This document shows positions 1-12,784 of a DNA stretch of 64,000 nt, piece by piece. The DNA is taken from NCBI GenBank assembly GCA_022577435.1, contig JAKOON010000039.1:2252349-2316348 (forward strand). The letters are read 5' to 3'. Each line of letters begins with the position of its first letter. Position 1 is the stretch's first letter. A program made the position numbers and the translations under genes. This DNA is from Embiotoca jacksoni. Taxonomy: Eukaryota; Chordata; Actinopteri; Embiotocidae. The notes under the pieces were generated by a model. That model made no database searches, was not told the DNA's origin, and was given only the letters and a program-made list of their open reading frames with translations.

Positions 1-126
1 AGCGTTCCTGAAAGACAACAAAAACAAAAACAAAAAACAGGTGATGACATCATTAATTTATAAACTGGACACTGTTGCTCTGTTGACCACGAACGTAAAC
101 ATCCGACACGTTTCCCGTAAGACGTG

Positions 127-139
127 TTTTTTTTTTTTT

Positions 140-169
<30 letters not shown>
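127..169. repeat. T23-G20 homopolymer pair
   Basis: Adjacent poly-T and poly-G runs. The poly-G may fold as G-quadruplex and is prone to sequencing length error. Confidence 0.9.
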
Positions 170-170
<1 letters not shown>

Positions 171-292
171 CACTCGGGACGTCGCATTCACTCCTATTGA
201 AGGTGGGCTCGTCCCGGTTTTGTTGCGGGACTGAATTGACCTGTGCGGTTTGTGTACAGTTGCTCTTTCTGCCCAGTTTTTTTTGTCCCCGC

Positions 293-323
293 GGGAGCTG
301 TCCGCACCAGGCGTGGTGCTGAA
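293..323 (-). promoter_or_regulatory. RE1/NRSE-like pair of half-sites upstream of gabra5
   Basis: A left half GAGCTGTCC and a perfect right half GGTGCTGAA (reverse of TTCAGCACC) occur in the right order and orientation. They are 11 nt apart instead of 2. Expanded spacing is known for REST sites, but this gap is at or slightly beyond the reported range. A neuronal gene is a plausible REST target. Confidence 0.25.
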
Positions 324-1420
324 ACCGGGCTCCCCGGGGGGGGGGGGGGCGCAGAGCTGCCGTTTCCTCACGCGGCCGCACGCTTTCATCTCCACGCGGA
401 TTAAAAAGGCGGCGGGAGGGAAGGTGACGCGCGGCGCACCGATCACCGTCTACCGAACGTGGAGCTCGGCTACCCTCTGATGGCAACCGTCAGGATCATA
501 ACGACTTTGAGGCTTCCCCCCCCCCCCCCCCCCCCCCCACGCCGCGCAAGTACGAACGGCGACGGGGCGACTGACGCCGATAAATGCGGCTTGGTCGACG
601 GTGTCGAATGTTGTTGTTGTTGTTGTTGTTTGTTTGTTTTTTTCCAGCTCCCCGGGGACTTTCCTGCTCATTTCTCTGTCAGCCCCAACACTGTCAGCAC
701 CCTCCCGCACGCGCACGAACTTGTCAATCACGTGTTCGTCCTGAGACCCCGCAGCGCCACCTTGTTGATTATTACCGGTATTTACACGAGTGATTACACG
801 TCCTGGGGGAGACGGCGCACCTTCTGCAGCTGCGAGTGGGGTGAGTGGAACAAAACAAACAAACAAACAAAAAAACAACAACCTGCAGAGCAGCTCGGCT
901 TGATTTGAACAATAACTCTAAATTATCATCCGACACGAGCGGGTTACAGTCCAAAAAAAAAATAACAACAAACAAACAAGGAGCTCTGAGTTACTCTCAA
1001 ACTGCTTTTAATGGATAAACAGTTGAAATGTTAATAATAAATGGCAATAATTAAACTAATTGATCAAAAAAAAAAAGGGTTGAGGTGTTCAACTTCTGCG
1101 GAGGACAGTGACGTGGGTGTGGACAACGTCCACAAACTGTGTCTTGAGTTCACGAGACCGGGGGACGTGGACAGCTCGGGGGAGCCCCGCATCTGGACAA
1201 AAGGCGTCATTCCCCCCCCCCCCCCCCCCCTCGTGCGTTCAGCGCTTCAAAACCCGGCGCCTGATCTCGCCAGCATCACTGCCCCGCGCGCCTCCTCCCT
1301 CCTCCTCCTCCCTCCTCCTCCCTCCTCCTCCTCCTCCTCCACCAATGGGGAGCATCTATTTTTTTCAAATTATTAGCCTCTGTTGCAGCACTTCGTCCTC
1401 TCGCACCGGTAGTAGGCGGT

Positions 1421-2006
1421 GTAGCAAAAAAAAAAAAAGAAACAAAACAAAGAAAAGAAAGGGGGGGGGGGGAGGTGGGAAGGCGGAGGGAAGGAGTGTG
1501 TGTGTGTGGGGGGGGGGGGGGAGGATAAAAAATGTGGAGGGAGCCCAGTCTCCTCCGAGGCTGGCGGACGAGAGAGCGAGGAGGCAGCCCGTGTGATGCC
1601 GCTGCTGCAACACCTCTGGAGGCGATGCGGGAGACGCGGTGCGGCAGGCGGCGAAGGAGCAAGACGACGCCGCTGCTACGACGACAGCAGCAGCAGCAGC
1701 AGCGCCTGACGGGGACCCGCTGATTGAAAGAGAGAGAGAGAGAGACGGAGAGACAAAGAGACGGAGAGACAAAGAGACAGAGAGAAAGAGACAAGACAGA
1801 CGGCCAGCGGTGGAGAAGGAAAAGAAGGAGGGGAGGCGACCGACCAGCACCGGGGATTAGACGGAACCCTTCCGGCTTCGACGCCTGCCGACGGACACCC
1901 CCACCCCACCCCCCCTCCACCAGCTTCCAGCCACTGTTCCCCCTAGGGAGGGGGGGAGTGAAAAACCCCAACATCTACACCTTGGTGGGGATGGATGCGC
2001 ATTCAG
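1421..2006 (+). promoter_or_regulatory. gabra5: Possible gabra5 promoter and non-coding leader exon
   Basis: GC- and purine-rich block with a TATA-like ATAAAAAA near 1526, CpG-containing sequence and GAGA repeats, ending in a plausible donor TTCAG|GTAGCT at 2007. A leader exon ending at 2006 could splice to the exon starting at 2718. An ATG at 1991 would begin a short upstream ORF. Without transcript data this is inference. Confidence 0.35.
1725..1795. repeat. GAGA-rich repeat with AGACAAAGAGACGG units
   Basis: Purine-only stretch with (GA)n and a repeated 16-nt-type unit, within the likely leader region of gabra5. Confidence 0.8.
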
Positions 2007-2677
2007 GTAGCTCCCCTCTTTCCCTCTCGTCTGCCTTTTTTTTGTATTATTTTTTTTTTTTTTGGTTGTTGTTGTTGTTGTTGTTTTCATAACTACACAA
2101 ATGCAGGAATAAGATTTCATGTTTTTTTTTCATGATGGAGACACTAGAAAAAAAAAAAAAAAGGTGCCGGTGGAGGAGAGGAGAGGGAGAGATGGGAAGG
2201 AGGGGGTGGGGGGCGGAGGAGGGGGTGGGGGTGGGGGGGTGGCCCGTATGAATTGTAATGCGCTGGATTCAAACGCAGTGGAAGGTTTACACAATAGGAT
2301 TCGTACCGCAGGAAACAATTTCCCAGCCGCTCGCTCGCCCGCCCGCCTCTCCTCCAGCCCTTTTTTTGTGGCGTTCCTGTAAAGCGTCGCGGTGTTTTCC
2401 CGACGGTGAAGAGTTGCAGGTTGCAGGTCGCGGCCGCGTTGAAGCCCGGATCGTCCCGCCGCTTGATTTACCGATTCCTCGTAATGGTCTGCGTGCGGCG
2501 AGGTAAACGACTTTTCCCGACGCGGGTTTCCGGTCCCCGGACGTGTGCGGGTTCTTCCCTTTTCTTTTTTTTTTTTCTTTTTTTTTTAAAGACGCCGTCA
2601 AGCAGCCTTTCGTTTACGTGGAGATTCTGTGATGCCGATTTGTTCTCTTTCTTCTTTTTTTTTTTAATATATTTTAT

Positions 2678-2713
<36 letters not shown>

Positions 2714-2717
2714 CCAG
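2007..2717 (+). other. gabra5: Putative gabra5 5' UTR intron
   Basis: Between the candidate leader donor and the signal-peptide exon acceptor. Poly-T and poly-A tracts, a G-rich tract at 2205-2240, and the (TG)16 repeat next to the acceptor. Confidence 0.35.
2680..2711 (+). repeat. (TG)16 at the gabra5 signal-exon acceptor
   Basis: Uninterrupted TG repeat ending 6 nt before the exon. Confidence 0.95.
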
Positions 2718-2740
2718 CTGTCAACAACAAAGTGAGCAGG

Positions 2741-2799
2741 ATGTCAGTCACGGCGAGCCTCGTCTTTTCCCTCCTGCTCCTGTGCGGATGCCAAAACAG
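2741..2799 (+). CDS. gabra5: gabra5 coding exon 1 (signal peptide)
   Basis: ATG at 2741 opens MSVTASLVFSLLLLCGCQN, a typical signal peptide with a hydrophobic core LVFSLLLL. The exon starts at 2718 after TTCCAG, so 23 nt of 5' UTR share it. The donor is AG|GTAAAGT at 2800. The 19 codons plus two bases join exon 2 in frame (Ser20). The acceptor is unusual: a (TG)16 tract at 2680-2711 lies directly before TTCCAG. Confidence 0.85.
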
Positions 2800-5700
2800 G
2801 TAAAGTACATGACGCTGACTCCGTCAAAGCAGGTTTCTTTGCGTTTGACGGCCTCGTCGCGACGCTCTGCGGCCTCCGAACTTTCACACCGGATCCGTAC
2901 CGTCCGTTGACACGTCAAGACTTTCTCCGTCCGCGGTTGAGTCCGAGCGGATCGGCGACTTTTGCGTCGCCGAATCTCGCCGCGCGCTGCGAACACCGTG
3001 CTCTCTGTAAACAAAACAACGACCAAACAAATTGCCATTTCTCCTTCTTTTCGAGAACAAAGGATGCGCCCGTCCTCCACGCGTGCCTCTGCTTCCTGCC
3101 CTAATAAGAGGGGGGGACTCATTTGTTTGCATTTGGATCGCGCGTCGAAGCCTTCATTATCTCCAGCGGTAGTCGTAAGCGGTACTCGCGTTCAATAATT
3201 AATGGCGACCGGCTCGTCCTCGATGCGGCGAGCTAATTAATCGCTACGAGCCTTTGATGTCCCGCGGTTTGGCCGACGCCGTTTTCCCTCTCTTTTCCTC
3301 TCGTCTCCCACCCTCCTTTTCTCGTCTCCTTTCCTAGCCTCTGCCAGATGACCTCGGAGGCTCAGAAGGAGGCGGCCCCCAACGACAACAGCACCGTGTT
3401 CACCAGGATCCTGGACGGGCTCCTGGACGGATACGACAACCGGCTCCGGCCGGGCCTCGGAGGTTTGCCGGCGACCCCCTTTTCGTTGACCGTTTGCCCG
3501 GAGCGCTCTCGCTTTGAAAACACAACGCCAATCCGCTCACGCGACCCGTTAACCTGAACTCCGCCACGGGCGACCCGGTTTCCTCCTGCGGTTTATCACG
3601 CGCCCCGTCGGCGGCGAAACGCCGCAGACGCCGGCTTTGTTCCGCTGTCGGCCGAGGCGAAGGAACACGCGCGTCGTTGTCGGAGGATGCCGAAGGAGCC
3701 CACGTCTTCGCCGCGGCCCGAATCCGGTGTCGCCGCGGTATTCTATTCACGCCGATCACCCTGGCAACAGGAGATAACCTTGAGAGCCAACAACACGCCA
3801 TCCGAAGATGATGTCTTTTCTAAAGGATTTTTTTTTTTTTTTTTTAATTTCTTTTTTTTAAATGAAAGCTTTTTATTCTCTCCGTCTCTAATAGGCCACT
3901 TACTGCAGATCCTCCCCCCCCCCCCCCCCCCCACACACACACTAAACTTCTAGAAGCTCTTTGTCGTGCCGTCGTGACCCGAGTCTGCATTCAGACGCGT
4001 ACGTGCCGGGTACTGGTCCGGTAAAAAGGATGAAACGGGGGGCTTTTTTTTTTTTTTTTTTTTTCCTTCTTCTTTTCTCTCTGTGCTGAACGCCTGATGT
4101 GTCATGGCAAAAGCCTGCGCTCGCATCCTGGTAACGGTTGCTACCCTTGACAAGAGGGGCCTATAAATATATCCCGGAAAAGCACTCGGGCCTTCGTTCA
4201 GCATTGGACGGGCTGCTCTCCGCGCGGCGACCGGTCCCGGCTTCTCCGCGGCCGTATTCATGAAAACCGCGGCACCTTACGTCTGTCGTTCGGTGCCCGC
4301 GGTTTCCACGTCGCCTCCGGAAAAAATGAGAGACAAAAACTTTCGTCTCGGCGCCGATCTGTCCTGCGGCGATCGACTCGGGAGTCCTCACGGGCCGTCC
4401 GACGCGCCGGAAACGCAACATTTCCCTCGGAACGGTTCGACGTCGAGCCGCGGTCACGATCTGTCGATCGGCTGTTAGATCCGCAGAAAACCCAAACTGT
4501 TCTTAACGTCCCCGGCAAAAAAAAAAAAACTAACCGTATTTTACAGACGGTAACCTGATCGTTCGTCCGCCGACCGAACGTGCAATCGAACACAAATAAC
4601 GCCCGTCCGACACGATGTGTTCTCTCCTCTCTCCGCAGAAAATGTCACCGAGATCAAGACCAACATTTTCGTCACCAGCTTCGGCCCCGTGTCCGACACC
4701 GAGATGGTGAGTCCGTCCGCGGCCGAGACCGGAGGCCGCCTCGTCTTTGCCCGCTCGCGAACGACACTAAATGAGAGCGGTGGACTTTGAAAGTGTTCAG
4801 ATTTAATGCGACGTCCCGGCCCGTTCCGAATGATTCATCTCTTTATTAATCCGCTCTCTCGTAGACGAGGAGGTTCTGCCTGGGTAGCGAAACGCATTAA
4901 ATCTCCTCTCCCGTTACACCCCTCCCGTATCCCCGGCGCACTCTGACACCGCGGTGATGAAACTCCCCACTTGGCTGCAATCGACTGGAAGAAGAAAAAG
5001 AAGGGGGGGGGGGTTTATTGTCAGACGAGCGCGATCCATTAATGAATTGCGGCCGGACACTTAAAGTGTTCCGGCGCTCCGTGCCGACTCAACGTATTTT
5101 TTCGGAGCCGCTCCGTATTTGGCGACGTTTGATCGCTGCACAATCGCAGCTGATTAACGGAGACGCGGAGGGGATATTTACAGGAAACGCCCTCGTCTCA
5201 CGTAGTCCTCGTGAGAAAACGATGCCGTAAAAGTGTCGAGGGTGAAACAAACGTATCCGTCTGCGACTCTTTAAAATCTGCAGAGCTGTCGCTCCCGTTT
5301 CGGCCGCTACCGTCTAACCGCGGCTCTTCTATGAGAAACGAAACAAAAACGGCATATTAAAACCTCCGTAAATGTTTCAAAACGAGCTGCGAACATTGTC
5401 CTTCTCCGTCCCAGGAGTACACCATCGACGTGTTCTTCCGCCAGAGCTGGAAGGACGAGCGTCTCTGCTTCAAGGGGCCCATGGAGATGCTGCCGCTGAA
5501 CAACCTGCTGGCCAGCAACATCTGGACCCCCGACACCTTCTTCCTCAACGGCAAGAAGTCCATCGCTCACAACATGACCACGCCCAACAAGCTGCTGCGG
5601 CTGAAGGACGACGGCACGTTGCTGTACACCATGAGGTAGGAGACGGAGCGCTGACTCGTTTTCTTTTGTCCCCCGGAAAATGGACTCGCCGCAAACCCGC

Positions 5701-6616
5701 TCGTTGCGTTCGGAAGCGGCGTCGGTTCCGCTCGCGAGTCACGCGAAGGTTCGAGGTGCCGCGTCTCTTGAAGACGACTCCCGTTTATCTGTCGTGCCGC
5801 ATTCGGTGGAGGAGGACGATGAAGAGGAGGGGGGTTTGTGAGAGGACGGAAAAATAAGGCCGACGACGCGCGTCGTTGCGGCCTCGGATTCGGAGAGACA
5901 AACCCACGAGGGAAAGTCTCCCGGCGCGGGGACAACGCTGACACCCGGTGGCCAAACGGAGGCGCCCGCGAGGGACGCCGACGACCGCGAAGGTTTCTTT
6001 AAAGGCCGTTTAGTCAACGCGCCGTCGGACTAAACTAGAGCGACGTGTCTCTTTAAATGCCGGTTCTGGAAAAGGAACGAGGAAGATCATTCATTATGAA
6101 GCGCGACCTCGTGGTGAACCTGGGTCGTTGGCAGCGAATTACTGATCGATTAGAGCCAAGACAGAGAAAGAAATAGGGCAACAGTGAACTCCAGATGGTG
6201 ATCGCTTTCAACTAAAACCGCTCATTCTTCAGCTGAGACGCGAGTGAAGCTGCGTTATCCGTAAAAAGTGGTGGAGGAGTGACATTAAACGCGTTACTGT
6301 TCGTAACGGTGACCTTTTGACCGGAGAATCTGCATCGTCTCTGCGCCCGTCCCGAAGGAGTTAGTGTAGCCGGGGGACTTCGGAGGGAGCGTGTCACGTG
6401 ACATGTCCGAGGGCGGGGGAGAACGAGGCCGGGGTGGAGGGCCGACTATCCGTACGCGAGCACCCCGACGTACATACATATCAGAGGAGGGGTGTATTTA
6501 TAGGCGCCTCGCTGTCACGTGCGTAAAACATGAACGCAAAAGCACTCGCTCACATCCATCCATCATGTGTCAGCTAATCAGTCATAGTGACACTAACCTT
6601 TGACCTTAAGGCTTAA

Positions 6617-6676
<60 letters not shown>

Positions 6677-6854
6677 CCTGTGTTCCCATGATCTAAAAAT
6701 GCCATCAGCCTCGCTGCCACAGTAGAAACGAAGCAGCAGTAGGTTGCTTTTAATCGTCTGATTGTTACAGTACTGTGCTTGTCATTACCAGCAGAGCTTA
6801 ACCACAGGCGGCAGCGCTGATGTTGTTTCCCCGCACAAACGCACACCAACCCAC

Positions 6855-6889
<35 letters not shown>

Positions 6890-9800
6890 CCATCTGGGTA
6901 CTTTCAGGTTACAGCTAACAGCAATCTGTTTCTTTTCATGTCCATTTGTACTTCCGCTTGCAGTGACGGAAACGAGGCGAACGTGACAACTCGTGTTTTC
7001 CGCCTTTTAACGCGTCGACAACTTGTGACGCTGTTAAATCCGACTACGGCTTTGCTTCCTGAATGCAACGCGGCTCTCAGAGAACTTGTCCTTAAATCAG
7101 GGAGTATCGACATTGTTATGGATGTTAAAGAGGATCAACAGTCTCCATGAGAGACATGAGGGATAAATGTGTGTGTACATATATATATATATATTCAACA
7201 ATCAAAGGCTATTATGAGGCAAAACCTCTCAAATACAAACACAAATGTGCAAGAAAAAGTCTCCTCGTTTCCTAATACAACTGGCGTTACATGCGTTTTA
7301 ATGTCATGTAAAATTAAGATTTCTTTTAACCTACGAAGATGAGAAACTGGCCCTCGGCAGGGTCGCGCTCACAACAACTCCAAACGCGCGCATATTTTAC
7401 AGCTTATTACCCTTTAGATGTATTAAACGTGTCGGTCCGCGCTCGGCGACGTCACACACAGCGGGAGCCTCGTCTCTCTCTCCTCCCCGAAATGCGGCGT
7501 CGCCGAGAGGACGAGCGTCCGCCGTGAACGGAGCGAGCTCCTCTGCGTTCGTCTCCGCGGGTAATTCGTAAAGCGTCGCCTCCGGACTGCCGGCCTCCCG
7601 TCTAAACGCGCCGGCGCCCCCGTTTATGACACGTCCTTATCTAACCGTGGCGTTTCGACACCTCGGCCGCTTCTTCTTCTTCTTGTTACTTTTCACACCT
7701 CGGACGGGTTACGCAACCCCCGACGTCCCACCGAGACACGCGTGTCCCCGGTGGCCGCTGAGACGATGACGCGCGGCGGCGTCCGTTACTCTGTAGCAGG
7801 CGCCCGACACAACAAAACCTTTAAACGCGTGTTTTCTTGCGCACGCCGGTTTCCGCGCCGCTTAATTCTCCTCCGTCCGGCCCGTTAACTTCACAGAATC
7901 CACATCGTCACATCGCCGCGTTGCTATTTATCATCGTGCAAAGAGCCCAAAACACCCACAGGGGATTTCATTCAATCTGGGACAGATAGCTGCAAAAAAA
8001 AAAAATGAAACCAACAAACAAATAAAAAGGATAATTATGACGCGTGTGTGCGCGCGCGCTTCATTTATTTCATCTCGCTGTTCTTCCGGCCCTCAAATCG
8101 TAACGACCCGTCTCGGACCGTTGTGACTAACTGACGAGGAAATGAGATTTCAAAAGCTGCCGTTGTGTCTGTAATTTCAGCAGGGACACATCTCACCGGA
8201 TAAATGAAAAAATGAGAGAGAGAGACGTCAAGTCCCCGGCAGCTGAAACGATGCACAGAGCTCCTGTGGAGGTTCCTTCTTTTGTGGAGGGCCGAACCGC
8301 ACTGAGCCTCCGCGGCCACCGGATGGCGCTATTGACACTTTAATACACGGAGAGATGCTGCACTTGGGCCTCAATATTGAAGCCACTTGAAGTATAATAC
8401 AAAAGCTCGGCGGGAAACCTTCCCTCCGTGACACTTTGACTGTTCGGATGTTATTTCATCTGACCGACAGACGTGCTGATTTGTTTCCGTGCCCGTTTTG
8501 CACCGCGTCACACCCGAGGGGCGTTCCTCATATTTTGTCCCTCCTGTTTCGACGAACGGGGCCGACCGCGTACCGACGGCCTCCTAAACGACCTTCGCCG
8601 TAAAACAACGCGGCCGCGGATCGGACCCGATGACGTCTGAACGTCGCGCGGTAAGATTCGCCGTCGGGCCGTTGGGTCGCCGCTGCGGCTCCCGCAATTG
8701 GGCCGCCGAGCCTCGTTTACACGTTTAAAGGTGAACGCGAGGCCGAATAACACGCTGACGGATTCCGTTCCCGAGTTAATGACACGCACCGTGTTGCATT
8801 TGTTTTGTCTCAGACTGACCATATCGGCGGAGTGCCCCATGCAGCTGGAGGACTTCCCCATGGACGCGCACGCCTGCCCTCTCAAGTTTGGCAGCTGTGA
8901 GTACCGTCTCCCGCTGTGAATGTCTCCCTCTATTTTCATCTCTTTTTTCCTTTCCCTTTACCGCACTGTGTATAATAATCCCTGCTATTGTGCTGTGCAA
9001 CGGTGATGTTCGCACTGAGACTCGGAGTCTAAACGCAGAGAACAATGAGGCCTTATTGTGGGTAATTAACGCGCCGCCGCTTTGGCGGGGCGTCCGTTGA
9101 ATAGTCATTATCGAGATTGCCAAGTCTGCGTCCTCTCGCGTTAAAATCGTTTTCGATCGCCGTTTGTCGCTTTTCATTTTGCCGCTTTCCGGTGACTACG
9201 AGCCTAATTATCCCCATTTTTTAAGCTTAAAGTTGAAATCTGAGAAGTGACGTGACTTTAACGTCGGCTGTAAACCGAGCGGAAAAGCTTTTTGGAAAAG
9301 GTGTGTTTCAGAGTGACTTTTTACAATTAAAATGGGCGGAAAATCGCGTCCCAACTACAGTTATCCTGACGGCCCGCTTTCCCCGTCCAGATTTACAACT
9401 CTCCTTCGCCGCGACGCCGTAGAAGAAGAGGAGCGATTACCGAACGTTTGCCGACGCCTCGTTTGGCCGGCGTGGACATTTATAGCGACTTCGGTGGCCC
9501 TGAGAGTATTACGAGACGGATCTGGCCGCCCGTCGCACCTTGAGAGCCCGTTGAGCTAAAAGGATGACGCTCTTATCCCCAGATTTCAGCGAGACCTGCT
9601 CTGTCCACACTCGCTATGTCAGAGCAGCGCATTTGACTGCAATCCAATTAGAGTGGAAGGAGCTGGTGGGTCTCCCCGTGGCCAACTCCCACCTCATCGG
9701 CCTGAAAGGCGCAAGTGTTTCATGGGAATAATGTGTTGTTGGTGACACTGAGTGATAGTTTTACAAAGCAAATATTTATAAATGACATTTATAAAGGTCA

Positions 9801-12713
9801 GAATAATCTTCACAGTGCGCATTCGTACAACCGTCCTCCGTGGGCCATTTATCACGCAATTAAAGTCCTTTATTGTGGCCCGCTCATTTAGCAGCAGGTC
9901 TTCTTCTCCTATTTCCCCCTTGGGGATTAATAAAGTAACTATCTATCGATTGATCGAGGCGGTTGTGAAACTCCGCGATGAACCGTCTCGATAAAAAAAA
10001 TAAATAAATAAAACGCCACGACCGTTCCGAGCGAAAGGCCGGGCCCCAATCGCGGGTCGCCGAACGACAGCGGCCCGACAAACTGGCCACCTGACGGTGA
10101 CCGCCGGCCCGTCCGCTCGTTCGGGACTTCGCAAACACGCGACAGAAGTGAATCCCGTTCCGATTGTTCTCGTTACGCTCCCCGGCGGCGAACGCCCGAG
10201 TCACCTCGGGGATCCCCGTCGCCCGAGCTGAACGACGAGCGACCTTCGGGATGACGACGCGTCCTCCCTAAGCTGCCGTCAGGAAGCCTCTCCCGTTTTG
10301 GCTGTCGCCGTCTCTCTAACCGGCTTACCGTTCCGTCGCTTCGTGTCAAAAGAGGCCGACGCGTGCGGTGCCAAACCCTGAAAGCGAATTCGCCCGCGAA
10401 CACGTTTTGCGTCAGACCGCGGCTCCCCGTTCCCGGCCGAGAGCCGCGGGAAGCCGCGAGGTCGGCTCCGTTTGCTTCGCGCGGGAGCGAACGGGTTAAG
10501 CGCGAAGTGTCCGAGACTTGGCGGAGGCGCGGCTCCTCGCCCGCCAGAGCCTTCAGCTCTGCCTAATGAGATTCCACCGTTAATCCCCGAACGGCAATCT
10601 AGTTCCCCTCCAATTCAGGCCCCGGCCCTTCGTCCTTCCGGTTCCCAAATTTAAACGTACGGTGTGCGGGGGACAGCTGTCCAAAGGGAGTTCCCCGAAT
10701 ACAAATAACTCGGGGTCAGATGTCACGTGCCAGAAATAACCGGGGCCGACCCCGTTACGCCACAACCGCTCAGCGAAATAAATAGCGGGTTTCCCCGTAA
10801 CCTTATCGCGTCCCGTCGTATCCTCGGACGTGGCGCCGAGGGAACTCGCGCGCTCGCGGTTACGACGCGACGATCTGGCGCTCGGCGTTTCCGGCGATTG
10901 AGTCGCGACGCCGACGATTTAGCGTAACGGTCAAACGAGCGGCGGGACGACGGAGGGAGAACACCGGGCCGGCGCCGTACGTCCGCCTTTTCCCCGAATA
11001 TCAAATCGCTGCCGAGATTTCCGGGTCGAGGAGACGACACTTGACAGTTTACCGTCGCTCCAAAGGAATTATTCGCATCGCCGCCGATATTAAACGTTTA
11101 CAGAAACAGAAGCGTTGAATGAACTCCCCGCGAATCGTTTCCCAATTCCCCTTTAACCCGTCTGCTTTTCTGACTTGACGTGATCGTAAAAACCTCGACG
11201 TCTTTTTGCCCGTTTGTGACAAGACGGAAGAATATTAACGAGACGCGGCGATCGATTTACATAAACCATCCCTTTTTTTTTATCGTGTAAATAACGCCGA
11301 CGTTTCACTTCCACGTCTAAACTCTTCCCTCCGGGCCGCTTGCGGTTCTCATCTTTTCCATATTTGGGCGCTCGCCGGAGGGCAGATGAGAGGTCGCTGT
11401 CGCCGTGGCGATCGGCGTGAACTGATGAAACAGCGGGAGAGGCTGCAGAGTTTGCGCTCTGGTTTTCATCACAAGTGTGATGCAACACATTTTTGCTTAA
11501 TCTGACTCAGTCTGCTTCCTGCTCACCTCTGACCCAGAAGTGTGGTGTAAACAAAAATAGACACACACGCACACCCACACACAAGCAAAACTCTTCTTTT
11601 TTTTTGGGGGGGGGGTGTTAAACCGACAGAAAGTGTTAGAAACACTCAGCACTTGCTCACTCGAACGCGAGCAGCTACTCACAATCGGAATATGTTCACA
11701 ATCTACTGCCATTAAAACGAAACATTTTTTATTTATTTATGTTTTTTTTACACCGTCTCGCCTCCATTTTGACTGCCTGGACGTGACCAAACTGGACGCT
11801 CGGAGTTAAACTGACGTCTCTCTCTGTCTCCCAGATGCCTATCCGGTCTCAGAGGTGGTCTACACGTGGACTCAGGGAGCTGCCAAGTCCGTGGTGGTGG
11901 CCGAGGACGGCTCCAGGCTCAACCAGTACCACCTCATCGGGCAGACGGCCGGCACGGAGGACATACACACCAGCAGGGGTGCGTGTGTTTGTGCTATTGT
12001 ACTCAAATAGTATTTAGGTAGTAGTAGTAGTTGTTGTTGTTGTTGTTGTTGTACTACGAGGAGGAAGAAGAGGAGGAGGAGGAGGAGGAGTGAAATGGGC
12101 TGCAGCAGGAGTACGACAACTTCCTGCCAAAACGTTGGAATCTTTTGATGAATGCGTTCAGTCGGTCGCAATCTGCCACCTCGCCGCCAGACGCCGCTAA
12201 ATCCTACAAACTGCTCCTTTAACGAACGTCAAAACAACAATTCTCCATCGCTGGATTTACCTCTGGCTCCTTTCCATCCGGATCACTTCCAGCGCGTCGT
12301 CTCGCGGCATCGTTTCCGTAAAACGACGGCTTTAGGAGCCGGAGCGACATGCTCCCCGTTACATTAAAATAGGCCGACCGCACAGACGAGCCCTCCGGAA
12401 ACCTCCAGAAGAACGGATGCAACTCCCCCCGACCCCGAACGCCTCGTTTCCGCGAGTCCCCTTCGCACCGGAAGCGATGCGCGACACGTGGGATACCGAA
12501 TAACGTCACGCGACTCATTCCAGATGAGGAAAGATAAACGCTGCGAGGGGAGGTGGGCGTGCGAGGCGCGGCGTAAATGTGGGAAACATTTATCGGGAGA
12601 TCAGAGTCAATGAGTGGAGGCCGGTGGAGGAGAGTAGCCTATCCCTCACACAACCAGCTGTCTACAGGCTAGGACAGCCCTGTCAAACAACACTTATCCC
12701 CGCATGAGCCCGT

Positions 12714-12784
<71 letters not shown>

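Larger units (their letters stand above)
1..1420. other. Upstream repeat-rich flank of gabra5
   Basis: No credible exon seen. It holds a T23-G20 block at 127-169, poly-C runs near 517-538 and 1212-1230, (TTG)n near 610, CCT repeats near 1290-1340, and A-rich tracts. The translated stretches here are low-complexity or antisense shadows. Confidence 0.6.
5636..8813 (+). other. gabra5: gabra5 intron 4
   Basis: 3178-nt intron. Holds (GT)n at 6622-6674 and (AC)n at 6857-6887 in opposite orientation, AT dinucleotides near 7180, GA near 8215, and a CTCF-like sequence at 8314-8331. No exon seen. Confidence 0.9.

Noticed and set aside
5307..5570. Antisense open frame over gabra5 exon 4
   Set aside because: A shadow of the GC-rich coding exon on the other strand; the + strand frame is the conserved receptor sequence.
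6613..6882. Long open frames of Cys-Val or His-Thr repeats across CA/TG tracts (also 26353-26658, 29107-29709, 49630-50213)
   Set aside because: They are translations of dinucleotide repeats with no start context, domains or splice support.
8314..8331. Second strong CTCF site
   Set aside because: Three central mismatches; kept only as a weak feature.
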